Shown here: one piece after another, positions 10,713 to 18,610 of the stretch
Position numbering within the stretch: the stretch's first letter is position 1
Layout of the letters: each line of letters begins with the position of its first letter
Source: Streptomyces sp. Tu6071
Lineage (GTDB): Bacteria; Actinomycetota; Actinomycetes; Streptomycetales; Streptomycetaceae
Direction: 5' to 3'
DNA length: 64,000 bases
Assembly: GCF_000213055.1 (NCBI RefSeq)
Contig: NZ_CM001165.1
Location: 558,001-622,000, forward strand
Program-made: the position numbers and the translations under genes
The notes under the pieces: generated by a model
Told to the model about the DNA's origin: nothing
The model's database searches: none
The model's input: the letters and a program-made list of their open reading frames with translations, nothing else

Positions 10713-11445
10713 CGGTGCTCCAAGTCGCTGCGGGTGGGGGCCGGGGTGGCCGAAGCCGGTGGTGGGGTGCGGTGCTCGTTTCTCCGGGTGCGGCGCCCCC
10801 TCGTGCGCGGTGTCCCGGGCTCCGGGGCGCTCGCGCGCGGGTGAGGTCGCCTGCGCAGAGGCTACTGATCAGGCGCCAGAAGAGCGAGCAAAAACGGAAA
10901 ATGACCGTCCGTTCCCGGTCATCACCTGGGCGGCGACGACACGGTTCCCTTTCTCCCCGGCCCGCTGGCGGCCCGCCAGCACTTTACGTCGCCGGGGCCC
11001 GCGCGGAAAACGGGGCCGGTTCCGCAACCCCTGCCGAACTACGGTCGGGGCAGGCCGACTTGACGCAGGCGGTGGAGAAGTTTTCACGCGGGGCGGCGAA
11101 TTAGCTGGAATTCATCCGTTTCGTCCGGGCGGGCGCTGGGCGAAAACCGGCCGGAGGACGGACAGGGGGTGATTTCGGGGAACTGGGCGTTCGCGTGTGC
11201 TTTCGTTCGCCTGCCCACAGAATTCGTCCGACTTTATCGGCGTCGGCGGGACGGTTTCCCGCGGGCCCGTGACGCTCGCGGGCGGGGCACCGCTTCCGCA
11301 CACGTTACCGGCGGGTGTTTCACCCGGGCGCCGCACCGCGTGACCCGTCCGCCCGGCAGCGGGCGCGGTACGCGGCGCCGCTCCCTAGCGTCGGGGCGGG
11401 TACGGGTGTTCCGGCTCGTGCCGCGTCCGCGCCTGGGAGGCTCGC
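10713..11445. other. Long intergenic region without a convincing gene
   Basis: These 733 bases contain only reading frames of low quality. Visible elements are an inverted repeat TGACCG-N8-CGGTCA at 10902-10921 (possible operator), a small hairpin CGGGTG-TTT-CACCCG at 11312-11326, and the promoter elements of the following gene at 11343-11391. Local A/T content is higher between 10865 and 11230 than in flanking genes, as expected for regulatory DNA. A small RNA cannot be excluded. Confidence 0.5.
11343..11391 (+). promoter_or_regulatory. Candidate promoter with upstream box, first copy (surface protein gene)
   Basis: ACCCGTCCGCCC at 11343-11354 is followed by a -10-like TAGCGT at 11386-11391, 43 bases between their first bases. 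The same arrangement occurs before the sortase gene at 13202-13250. No clear -35 hexamer is present at 17 bases, which suggests an activator or alternative sigma factor. Transcription would begin about 50 bases before the ATG at 11446. Confidence 0.45.
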
Positions 11446-12033
11446 ATGCGCCCGCAACGTACCGGCCGCGCCGTTCTCGTCGGTCTCACGGCTCTCGCCG
11501 GTTCCCTGCCGTGGCCGGCCGCGGCCGACGGGGCCCCGTCCCCGCTCACCGCCGAGGTACGCCCCGCGACGGCGATCCCGGGCGCCCAGGTCCGCGTGTC
11601 GGTACGGGGCTGCGCGGGGAGTACGACGGTCCGCTCGGCCCTCTTCGCGCCGCGCACGCTCGCCCCCGGGGCCTCGGCCCTCGTGACGGTCTCGCTCGAG
11701 GCCCGCCACGGCACGGCGTACGACCTCACCTTCGACTGCGCGGACGGCCGCCAGCACCGCGCCCGCCTGGAAGTGGCGGCGGGCGGCGGCGAGATCTCGG
11801 AGACGTCGCGACCGCGGCGGCGGGCGGAGGACACGCGGCCGGAGGCGGACCTCGGCCCCGGGACCGGCCTGCGCGCGGAACCGGACCACGCGCCCTCCCG
11901 CGCGCCGGACAAGGGAGTGCGCGCCGGGGAGGGCGGCGGCGTCTCCGGCACCTTCTCGACGGGCAACCTGGCGCTCGGGGCCCTGCTCGTCGGAGGCGTG
12001 CTGACGTACGCGTACCGCAGGAGCAGGGCGTAG
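11446..12033 (+). CDS. Small secreted surface protein with one C-terminal membrane anchor
   Basis: A 195-residue protein with a signal peptide (residues 1-28), an all-beta domain with Cys56 and Cys98 that could form a disulfide, a charged Pro/Arg/Glu linker (about 115-155), and then GVRAGEGGGVSG (157-168). A hydrophobic segment (about 174-189) and an Arg-rich tail (RRSRA) follow. The order motif, hydrophobic span and positive tail resembles a sortase sorting signal, but no LPxTG is present. The protein encoded at 12461-13003 has the same plan, and a class F sortase gene lies 1.25 kb downstream. GGGAGG precedes the ATG. I do not recognise a named family; function at the cell surface is inferred. 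Confidence 0.75.
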   Translation: MRPQRTGRAVLVGLTALAGSLPWPAAADGAPSPLTAEVRPATAIPGAQVRVSVRGCAGSTTVRSALFAPRTLAPGASALVTVSLEARHGTAYDLTFDCADGRQHRARLEVAAGGGEISETSRPRRRAEDTRPEADLGPGTGLRAEPDHAPSRAPDKGVRAGEGGGVSGTFSTGNLALGALLVGGVLTYAYRRSRA

Positions 12034-12460
12034 TGGATGACGTGGCTTCCGCACACGCGCGGGACGGCCGACACCGTCGTCCTCGGGCGGGAGCGGGACG
12101 CGCCCTGGTACGGGGTCCCTTCCCGGCCTCGTGCCGTTCCGGTCCGGGCGAGGACGTGGAAACCGTGCGCACCGTGGACGTCGACGTGGGGCTGACCGCG
12201 ACGGCCTGGCCGACCGGGACCCCGGCGTCACCGGCATGACGCGGGTGCCTCGGCCCCGCTCGGCTCGGGCGACTTCGCCGGAGTGCTCCAGCGGCTCGGC
12301 GACGAGGGGCGCTGCGACGACGGGCTCTGCGGCAACGGGTGCCGCGACGACGCGCTCCGCGACGACGGCCGCGCGACGAGGACCCGCGCACGCCGGGGAG
12401 CACGCCCGACCCCGCGCGGCGGGCGCTCCGACGCGGGGCCCCGCCCTCGCTCCCTCCCGC
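12034..12460. other. Intergenic region between convergent surface-protein genes
   Basis: No convincing gene is present. The region holds a degenerate 15-base tandem repeat at 12294-12382 and otherwise C/G-rich sequence. It separates two genes with the same domain plan in convergent orientation. It could be the decayed remains of a repeat-rich surface protein, but no frame gives a believable protein. Confidence 0.4.
12294..12382. repeat. Degenerate 15-base tandem repeat, about six units
   Basis: Successive 15-base units begin at 12294, 12309, 12324, 12339, 12354 and 12369. Most follow the pattern GCNCNGCGACGACGG, for example GCGCTGCGACGACGG and GCTCCGCGACGACGG. The period is a multiple of three and one plus-strand frame reads as Ala/Thr/Gly-rich five-residue repeats, but no start, Shine-Dalgarno sequence or codon bias supports expression. 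Confidence 0.6.
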
Positions 12461-13003
12461 TCACCGCGCCTGCGGCGCCACCCCGCGTCGTGGGCGCGTC
12501 GCCGCCGCGCGGGCCGCGCGGTCCTCGGCGCGGCGGCGGAGCCACAGGACGCCGCCGCCGAGGACCGCGGCGACGACGAGTCCGCCGCCGACCGCCATGT
12601 CCGCCGGGCTCGCCCTGCGGGCCGAGGCGCCGCCCACACCGCCGTGGACCGCGCCGCGGAAGGCCGTGAAGGCGGCGGGACGGGTCAGCTCCCCGCCGGG
12701 GCAGCGGGCGGTCACGTCGTAGCGACCCGGCGCCGAGGCGGCGCCGAGCGTGAAGGCGGCCGTCGCGCTGTCCCCGCCGTCGACGGGGCGCAGCCGCGCG
12801 GAGGGGAAGCCGGGCGAGTGGACGGTGCCGCCCGCGCAGGCCCGTACGACGACCGTGACCTTCCCGCCGAGCGGCACGGACGTGGGGGTCACCACGATCT
12901 CCTGGGGGCTCGGGCCTGCCTGACCCGCCGAGGCGGGCGGGCCGCCCCCCAGGGCGAGGACGACGGCACAGCCTGCGGCCAGGGCGGCGGGGATGGTGCG
13001 CAT
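12461..13003 (-). CDS. Small secreted surface protein with one C-terminal membrane anchor, second copy of the plan
   Basis: A 180-residue protein with a signal peptide (1-27), a beta-rich domain with Cys56 and Cys101, the motif AVHGGVGGAS (118-127), a hydrophobic segment (about 135-154) and an Arg-rich cytoplasmic tail. The first cysteine is at the same residue number as in the protein at 11446-12033. The pre-membrane motif is shared (V-[RH]-x-G-x-G-G). GGAGG stands about 6 bases before the ATG at 13003. The gene lies between the first surface protein and the class F sortase, so both proteins are candidate sortase partners. No enzymatic motif is seen. Confidence 0.75.
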   Translation of the reverse strand: MRTIPAALAAGCAVVLALGGGPPASAGQAGPSPQEIVVTPTSVPLGGKVTVVVRACAGGTVHSPGFPSARLRPVDGGDSATAAFTLGAASAPGRYDVTARCPGGELTRPAAFTAFRGAVHGGVGGASARRASPADMAVGGGLVVAAVLGGGVLWLRRRAEDRAARAAATRPRRGVAPQAR

Positions 13004-13201
13004 GGAAGCCTCCGGGGAAGCGGGCGGCCCCCGGGGTCCTTCCCCGGCGGTCGATGGCGGCCCCCGCACCACGAGCCTTCGCCCGGCGCGCCCCGCGCCG
13101 CACCCGGGGATACGCCGCCCCGGTGCACCTTTCGCTCCGTCAGTCGAGCGGGCGCATCGCGGTGGATTGCCCCCCGGCGCGCGGTAGCCGCCGCGCACGC
13201 C

Positions 13202-13250
13202 ACCCGTTCGCCCATCCCCCGTCGCCGCTCCCGGCCCCCGCGCCTAGCGT
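13202..13250 (+). promoter_or_regulatory. Candidate promoter with upstream box, second copy (sortase gene)
   Basis: ACCCGTTCGCCC (13202-13213) and TAGCGT (13245-13250) repeat the arrangement seen at 11343-11391. Eleven of twelve bases of the box match and the distance to the -10 is identical (43 bases). This suggests that the sortase and the first surface protein are controlled together. Confidence 0.45.
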
Positions 13251-13286
13251 GCTGCCCGTGGAACGAGGGCGCGGGAGGAGGAGCGG

Positions 13287-13934
13287 ATGGAGGCGCAGGC
13301 CGGGCGGGGGAAGGTGCGGGGGCGGGCCCCCTGGGGCGCGCTCGCGCTCGTGCTGCTGGCGGGGATCGCGCTGCTCAGGGACGGCTCGGGCGAGCACGTG
13401 AGCGCGCCGCCGCAGCCCGCGCGCGCCGCCGCGCCCGACAGCGCCTCTCCTGCCACCGGCGGGACGCGGGGGCTCGGCTTCTCGCGGCCCCGGCGGGTGC
13501 GCGTGGCGGACATCCGGGTGGACGCGCCCGTGCGGCCTGTGGGGCTCGACGCGCAGGGCTGGGTGCAGGCACCGCCGCCCGGCGCGCGCAATCTCGTGGG
13601 CTGGTTCACGGGCAGCGTCTCGCCCGGCGAACGCGGCCCCGCCGTGCTCGTCGGGCACGTCGACAACAAGGAGGGCCCGGCGGTCTTCTACGGGCTCGGG
13701 GCGCTGCGCAAGGGGCGGCACATCGCGGTCGAGCGGGCGGACGGCCGGACGGCGCTCTTCGAGGTGTACGGGGTCGAGGTCTTCGCCCAGGACGACTTCC
13801 CGGGCGAGCGCGTGTACGGGCCGACGGCGGGCCCCGAGTTGCGGGTCATCACGTGCGGCGGGGCGTACCACAGGGGCACGGGGTACGACGGCAACGTCGT
13901 CGTGTTCGCGCGGATGGTGGGCTCGGCGCGCTGA
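13287..13934 (+). CDS. srtF: Class F sortase
   Basis: A 215-residue membrane-anchored transpeptidase with an N-terminal signal anchor (about 15-31) and an Ala/Pro linker. The sortase beta-barrel (about 70-212) contains the catalytic His in VLVGHVDNK, the nucleophile Cys in VITCGG and the catalytic Arg in VVFARM. The lack of class A/B insertions and the short length fit class F, a group common in actinobacteria whose substrates are poorly defined. GGAGGAG is placed about 5 bases before the ATG. Two membrane-anchored surface proteins are encoded next to it, and it is nine bases from the convergent marR-like gene. Confidence 0.88.
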   Translation: MEAQAGRGKVRGRAPWGALALVLLAGIALLRDGSGEHVSAPPQPARAAAPDSASPATGGTRGLGFSRPRRVRVADIRVDAPVRPVGLDAQGWVQAPPPGARNLVGWFTGSVSPGERGPAVLVGHVDNKEGPAVFYGLGALRKGRHIAVERADGRTALFEVYGVEVFAQDDFPGERVYGPTAGPELRVITCGGAYHRGTGYDGNVVVFARMVGSAR

Positions 13935-13943
13935 GCCCGGCGC

Positions 13944-14405
13944 TCAGCCCCGGGGCGCGTTCGCCCGCAGCCGCGTCGCGATCGGGCGCAGCAGGTCGCC
14001 GAGCGCGCGCACGTCCTCGGGTGAGAGGTGGTCGAGGACCTGCTCCCGGATCTCGTCCATGTGCCCGGCGGCGGCCGTCAGGAAGACGTCGCGGCCCTCG
14101 CCCGTGAGCGAGACGTACCGGTGCGAGCCGCGCCGCTCCCGCGTGACGAGGCCGCGCCCCTCCAGGCGCGTGACGGTGTGCGAAAGGCGCGAGAAGGAGC
14201 CCGAGGTGATCTCGACGAGCCCGGTCATCGCGGCGGTGCGCTCGGGCGCGCGGTACAGCGTCAGCAGCACCGCGTAGTCGTAGTGCCCGAGCCCGGCGTC
14301 CCGCCGCAGGCGCTGGTCCATGACGGCGGGCAGGAGCTGCGCCACGAGGTGCAACTGCGTCCACGCGTCTTCCTCCTCGGCACTGAGCACGGGCCGGTGG
14401 GCCAT
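13944..14405 (-). CDS. MarR-family transcriptional regulator
   Basis: A 153-residue winged-helix repressor. The DNA-binding core includes the segment with LVEITSGSFSRLSHTVTRLEGRGLV and the wing RERRGSHRYVSLT, as in MarR proteins; terminal helices form the dimer interface. It is divergent from the hydrolase gene, and the shared intergenic region carries two identical operators, so it most likely represses both itself and the hydrolase. The inducing ligand is unknown; family members usually respond to phenolic or oxidising compounds. Confidence 0.92.
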   Translation of the reverse strand: MAHRPVLSAEEEDAWTQLHLVAQLLPAVMDQRLRRDAGLGHYDYAVLLTLYRAPERTAAMTGLVEITSGSFSRLSHTVTRLEGRGLVTRERRGSHRYVSLTGEGRDVFLTAAAGHMDEIREQVLDHLSPEDVRALGDLLRPIATRLRANAPRG

Positions 14406-14440
14406 GGCGCTCCCTTCGCGATTCCGGACGCGACATCCTC

Positions 14441-14491
14441 ACTTGACCATTCAAGTGACAGGTCCCTACCGTAGCACTTGAACGCTCAAGT
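14441..14491. promoter_or_regulatory. Two identical MarR operators in the divergent promoter
   Basis: ACTTGACCATTCAAGT (14441-14456) and ACTTGAACGCTCAAGT (14476-14491) share the perfect arms ACTTGA-N4-TCAAGT and are 35 bases apart. TTGACC inside the first (14443-14448) and TACCGT (14467-14472) 18 bases later form a plausible promoter for the hydrolase. One operator would then cover the -35 and the other the start-site region. Confidence 0.8.
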
Positions 14492-14526
14492 AGAGCGTGG
14501 ACGATCACCGGAAAGAAGCACGCCCC

Positions 14527-15468
14527 ATGTCCCTCCCCTCCCCCGTCCTCTCCGTCAAGCCCCTCGAACTGCCCGCGCCCGGCCGCGGCACCGCACTGCG
14601 GATACGGGTCTCCGCGCCCGCGACCGGCGAACGGCTGCCCGTCGTGCTGTTCGCGCACGGCTTCGGCTCCTCGCTGGAGGGGTACGGGCCGCTCGCCGAC
14701 CACTGGGCCGCGCGCGGCTTCGTCGTGGTCCAGCCGACCCACCTGGACGCCAGGACGCTCGGTCTCGCCGCGGACGATCCGCGCGGGCCCCGGTTCTGGC
14801 GGCACCGCGTGGAGGACATGAAGCGCGTCCTGGACCACCTCGGCGAGGTCGTGGCGGCGGTGCCGGGGCTCGCGGGGCGCGTCGACACGGGCCGCGTCGC
14901 GGCGGCGGGGCACTCCTTCGGGGGCCAGACGGCGGGCGTGCTGCTCGGCCTGCTCGTCACCGACCCGGAGACCGGCGCGGCACGGGACCTGTCGGACCCG
15001 CGCGTCTCGGCGGGCGTGCTGCTCGCCACGGCGGGCAGCGGCGGCTCCGACCTCACGCCCTTCGCCACGACGCACCTGCCGTGGCTGCGCGGCCAGGACT
15101 TCTCGGCGCTGCGCCGCCCCGCGCTCGTCGTCGCCGGGGACGCGGACGACCTCCCGCTCTCGGTGCGGGGCGCGGAGTGGACGAAGGACCCGTACACGCT
15201 CAGCCCGGGACCGAAGAGCCTGCTGACGGTGTACGGCGGGGAGCACTCCCTCGGCGGGATACCCGGGTACGGGTCCGCCGAGACCACCGACGAGGACCCG
15301 GCCCGCCTCGCCCTCGTGCAGGACGTCACCACGGCCTACCTGCACCACGCGCTCGGCACGGACGGCACGGCGTGGGCGCGGGCGCACGCGGAACTGGCGG
15401 GCGGGGCGCACCCGTTGGGGCGCCTGGAATCGAAGGGGAGCCCGGCCGCGCGGGGCTCCGCGTCGTAG
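14527..15468 (+). CDS. Alpha/beta hydrolase, chlorophyllase/dienelactone-hydrolase-like
   Basis: A 313-residue alpha/beta hydrolase. It contains VVLFAHGFGSSLEGY (oxyanion region), the nucleophile elbow GHSFGGQTAG near residue 135, an acid-bearing strand near VVAGDADD, and a late GGEHSLGG with the probable catalytic His. There is no signal peptide. GGAAAG before the ATG at 14527 supports this start; a GTG at 14497 overlapping the operator region is less likely. It is controlled by the divergent MarR-like repressor, so it probably handles the compound that releases the repressor. Specific substrate unknown. Confidence 0.85.
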   Translation: MSLPSPVLSVKPLELPAPGRGTALRIRVSAPATGERLPVVLFAHGFGSSLEGYGPLADHWAARGFVVVQPTHLDARTLGLAADDPRGPRFWRHRVEDMKRVLDHLGEVVAAVPGLAGRVDTGRVAAAGHSFGGQTAGVLLGLLVTDPETGAARDLSDPRVSAGVLLATAGSGGSDLTPFATTHLPWLRGQDFSALRRPALVVAGDADDLPLSVRGAEWTKDPYTLSPGPKSLLTVYGGEHSLGGIPGYGSAETTDEDPARLALVQDVTTAYLHHALGTDGTAWARAHAELAGGAHPLGRLESKGSPAARGSAS

Positions 15469-15499
15469 CGCCGTACCTCAGCGCGCCGTGCCCCGCGCC

Positions 15500-16405
15500 C
15501 TACCGCGCGGCACCTTGCGTCAGCCGTCGGTCCGGGCGGACCAGGTCCCAGCCGTCCGCCCTGAGGCGGGGCAGGAAGCGCCGCAGCGCGGTGACCGTCT
15601 GGGCGCGGTCGCCGCCGCCGTCGTGGCACAGGACGACGGCCCCGGGGCGCGCCCCGGCGAGGACGCGGCGGGTGATGGCGGCGGCTCCGGGGCGCGACCA
15701 GTCCTCCGTGTCGACGCTCCAGGCGAGCGGTTCCATGCCGTGCCGGGCGCCGAGCGTGTACACGGTGCGGTCCCACTCGCCGTAGGGGGCGCGGAACCAG
15801 GCGGGGGCGCGGCCCGTGGCGCGGCGAACGGTCTCGCTGGTGCGGGCGATCTGCTCCTCGACCGCCGCGCGCCCGAGCCCGGTGAGCCTGCGGTGGTCCC
15901 AGGTGTGGTTGCCGACGAGGTGGCCCGCCTCGGTGATGCGGCGCAGCAGGGCCGGGTGCTTCGCGGCCTGCCTCCCGCACACGAAGAAGGTCGCGCGGAC
16001 GTCGTGGGCCGCGAGCACGGCGAGGACCTCGGGCGTCCAGCGCGGATCGGGCCCGTCGTCGAAGGTGAGCGCGAGCGCGTGCCCGGCCCGCGGGAGGCGG
16101 GCGAAGGGCCGGGTGCGGACCGGGGGCGGGGGCACGGGAGGGGTGGTACGGGGGCCCGGTGCGGGCTCCGGGGGCTTCGCGTCGGGCTCCTCGGGGGCCC
16201 GCGCCCGCTGCGCGCGGGGCGGGGGGAGGCGGCGCGGCGGAGTCGTCGCCGCCGCGGGAGGCCGCGCTCCGGTCGCGCCCGCGCAGGCCGCCACGGGGGT
16301 GAGGGCGAGGAGCCCGGCGGTGCGCAGCAGCGCGCGGCGCGAGGGGGCGCCGGGCGCGGGGTCCGTTTCGCGGCGGGGCGCGACTGTGCTTCGTACCGCG
16401 TGCAT
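15500..16405 (-). CDS. Polysaccharide deacetylase (NodB domain) lipoprotein
   Basis: A 301-residue exported carbohydrate esterase 4 protein. The N-terminus has SRRALLRTAG and a lipobox ending in AACAG, so it should be a Tat-exported lipoprotein. A long Pro/Arg-rich linker (about 45-100) precedes the NodB domain. Motifs in order are TFDDGPD (metal Asp and base), NHTWDH (metal His pair), RAPYGEWD, a DTEDW motif and LCHDGGGDR (catalytic His). Such enzymes remove N-acetyl groups from peptidoglycan, chitin or related glycans outside the membrane. It is convergent with the hydrolase gene and divergent from the stress protein. Confidence 0.92.
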   Translation of the reverse strand: MHAVRSTVAPRRETDPAPGAPSRRALLRTAGLLALTPVAACAGATGARPPAAATTPPRRLPPPRAQRARAPEEPDAKPPEPAPGPRTTPPVPPPPVRTRPFARLPRAGHALALTFDDGPDPRWTPEVLAVLAAHDVRATFFVCGRQAAKHPALLRRITEAGHLVGNHTWDHRRLTGLGRAAVEEQIARTSETVRRATGRAPAWFRAPYGEWDRTVYTLGARHGMEPLAWSVDTEDWSRPGAAAITRRVLAGARPGAVVLCHDGGGDRAQTVTALRRFLPRLRADGWDLVRPDRRLTQGAAR

Positions 16406-16490
16406 GGGCCGATCCCACGCACTCCGGACACCTCGGGCACCGGCGCAACGCCGTCACAAGGTGCGGGGTACACCCGGCCGGACCAGCCCT

Positions 16491-16525
16491 GTGACCGACG
16501 GGGGCCAGGCACTAACCTCACTGCG
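16491..16525 (+). promoter_or_regulatory. Candidate promoter for a leaderless stress-protein message
   Basis: GTGACC (16491-16496) and TAACCT (16513-16518) are separated by 16 bases. The GTG at 16525 stands six bases after the -10, where transcription would start, and no Shine-Dalgarno sequence precedes it. This suggests a leaderless message. Confidence 0.45.
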
Positions 16526-16986
16526 TGACCGAACAGCAGCCATCCCAGTTCGAACGTGGCACCGACGGACCGAAGGTGATCGTGGTCGGCGTCGACGGTT
16601 CCGCTTCCTCCTTCCGCGCGGCGGCCTACGGAGGCGGACTGGCCAGGCGACAGGGCGCCCTTCTGGCCTTCGTGTACGTGCAGCCGCTGCTCGCCGCGGG
16701 GGCCGCGATGGGCGCCCCCGTGGCCGAGACCACCGACGAGATCGCCGAGTCCCTCATGGAGGAACTGCGCCACGGCACCGAACTCTTCAAGGGCATCTTC
16801 GATCTGCGCTGGGAGTTCCACACCTTCCGCGGCGACCCGTACACGGGCCTCGTGACGGCGGCGGACGAACTCAAGGCGGACGCGGTGGTGGTCGGCGCCT
16901 CGGAGCAGGCCGGCCACCGCTTCGTGGGCTCGGTGGCGGTCCGCCTCGTCAAGACGGGCCGCTGGCCCGTGACGGTGGTGCCGTAG
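16525..16986 (+). CDS. Universal stress protein, UspA family
   Basis: A single-domain protein of 153 residues. KVIVVGVDGSASSFRAA is the first beta strand and loop of the family. VVVGASEQAGHRFVGSVAVRLVKTGRWPVTVVP matches the ATP-binding end G-x2-G-x9-G-[ST], although the first glycine position is altered, so ATP binding is uncertain. Actinomycetes hold many paralogues responding to starvation, hypoxia or stress. It probably starts at the GTG, see the preceding promoter entry. It is not part of an obvious operon. Confidence 0.88.
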   Translation: MTEQQPSQFERGTDGPKVIVVGVDGSASSFRAAAYGGGLARRQGALLAFVYVQPLLAAGAAMGAPVAETTDEIAESLMEELRHGTELFKGIFDLRWEFHTFRGDPYTGLVTAADELKADAVVVGASEQAGHRFVGSVAVRLVKTGRWPVTVVP

Positions 16987-17081
16987 GGAGCGGGGTCCAG
17001 CGGCGCGACGCGGCGCGGGGGACGCACGCCGTCCCGGCGCACGCCCCTCGCTGAGCGGCCCCCCACCCTTCGACGTCGGCC

Positions 17082-18323
17082 TCAGCGCCCCTCGACCAGC
17101 CCGTCCTTCGCCGCGCCCCGGCTCAGGACGACCTCGCGCAGGCGGTCGCGGACGGCGGTCAGGTCGCGGCCCTTCGCGATCGCGTCGTCCACGTCGACGA
17201 CGCGGTTCACCGCGAGGTCGTACCACTGCGGCAGGAACTCGGCCTTCGTGACCTCCCAGCGGGCGCCGGGCTTCGCGGGCGGGGTGAAGGTGAAGCGGCC
17301 GAGCGTGCCCTCGTTGCCGCGCGGGTCGTGCACGTCGTCGTAGTTGATCATCCGGCCGGCGATCTGGTCGCCCATGCCGTAGATCACCCACGTGCCGTTG
17401 ACCTTCTCGTACGCCTGCGGGACGTGCGCGTGCGTGCCGATGACGAGGTCGATGTCGGGGCGCTCGCCCGTGCGCGAGGCGGTGAGCGCCTGGGCGAGCT
17501 GGCGCTGCTGGGCGTCGGGGGCGGTCTGCCACTCGGTGCCCCAGTGCATGCTCACGACGACGACGTCGGCGCCGGCCTCGCGCGCGGCGCGCGCGTCCTG
17601 CACGACGCGGCCCTCGTCGATGAGCCGGACGGTCCAGGGCGCATCCTTCGGCAACGGGATGTCGTTGGTGCCGTACGTGTAGCTGAGGTGGGCGACCTTC
17701 GCCCCGCCCGCCGTGAGCCAGGCGGGCCGGTGCGCCTCCGCCTCGCTGCGCCCGGTGCCCGCGTGCGCGATGCCCGCGCGGTCGAGGGCGCCGAGCGTGC
17801 GCGAGACCCCGGCGGTGCCGTCGTCGAGGCTGTGGTTCGACGCGGTCGAGCAGGAGTCGTAGCCGGTGGTGGCGAGGGCGGTGGCGACCTGCGGCGGCGA
17901 GACGAAGGCGGGGTAGCCCGTGTAGGGCCCGTCGTCGTCCCCGTACACCGTCTCCATGTGGCAGATCGCCAGGTCGGCGCGGGAGACGACGGGCTTGACG
18001 CCCGAGAGCATCGGGCGGAAGTCGTAGCCCTTGCCGCCCGCGTCGGCGTGCGCCTGCTTGATGACCGAGTCGTGCGGCAGGACGTCGCCCGAGGCGAGGA
18101 GCGTGAAGGCGTGGCGGTTGTCGGACGGGGACGGCGAGGCGGGTGAGGGGGAGGCGGGGGCGCCGCCCGCGCCCTGCGGCCGGGCGTGGGCGGCCGGGGC
18201 GTCCTCCGCGCCGGTGAGTCCGGCGCACGCGGTGGCGGTCGAGGCGAGACCTGCGAGCAGCAGGCCGGTCCGCAGTCCGGCCAGGCGGGGCCGGAGGGGG
18301 CGGGGACGAGCGGGACGGGGCAT
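17082..18323 (-). CDS. CapA-family lipoprotein (metallophosphatase fold)
   Basis: A 413-residue protein with an N-terminal signal and a lipobox ending TACAG, followed by a Ser/Pro linker (about 55-80). The CapA domain then has LLASGDVLPHD, AICHMETV, STASNHSLDDG, VVSMHWGTEW and IGTHAHVPQAYE, which are the conserved Asp, Asn and His clusters of this calcineurin-like fold. CapA (PgsA) was first found in poly-gamma-glutamate capsule synthesis, but most actinomycete members lie outside capsule loci and have unknown roles. GGAGG stands five bases before the ATG at 18323. The neighbours do not include pgsB or pgsC homologues. Confidence 0.9.
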   Translation of the reverse strand: MPRPARPRPLRPRLAGLRTGLLLAGLASTATACAGLTGAEDAPAAHARPQGAGGAPASPSPASPSPSDNRHAFTLLASGDVLPHDSVIKQAHADAGGKGYDFRPMLSGVKPVVSRADLAICHMETVYGDDDGPYTGYPAFVSPPQVATALATTGYDSCSTASNHSLDDGTAGVSRTLGALDRAGIAHAGTGRSEAEAHRPAWLTAGGAKVAHLSYTYGTNDIPLPKDAPWTVRLIDEGRVVQDARAAREAGADVVVVSMHWGTEWQTAPDAQQRQLAQALTASRTGERPDIDLVIGTHAHVPQAYEKVNGTWVIYGMGDQIAGRMINYDDVHDPRGNEGTLGRFTFTPPAKPGARWEVTKAEFLPQWYDLAVNRVVDVDDAIAKGRDLTAVRDRLREVVLSRGAAKDGLVEGR

Positions 18324-18610
18324 GGCGACCTCCGAAGGAGCGACACACGGGCGTAAATATGACAAAACGACAAGACATAGCCCCGCCGTCGGCACGCAAG
18401 TCCCCATCCCGGGCAGCGCGCGAATGCAACCGCAACAGCCCCGACCCCGGCGCACGCGCCCCCGTTCACGCCGTCCCCCCACTCCCCCGCCACCCCGCGC
18501 GCGCCCTTGCCGACCGTTCGTCGCACCGCTCGTCGAGCGCTTCGACCGCCCGCCGCACAGCCGCGTACGGCGTATGTGCGCCCGGCGGCGGGCTGCGCTG
18601 GCATACCGCC

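Noticed and set aside
12131..14107. Plus-strand frame of 658 codons across the sortase island
   Set aside because: It overlaps the minus-strand surface protein gene and the sortase in another frame, has no Shine-Dalgarno sequence, and its product is Arg/Gly/Ala-rich without motif.
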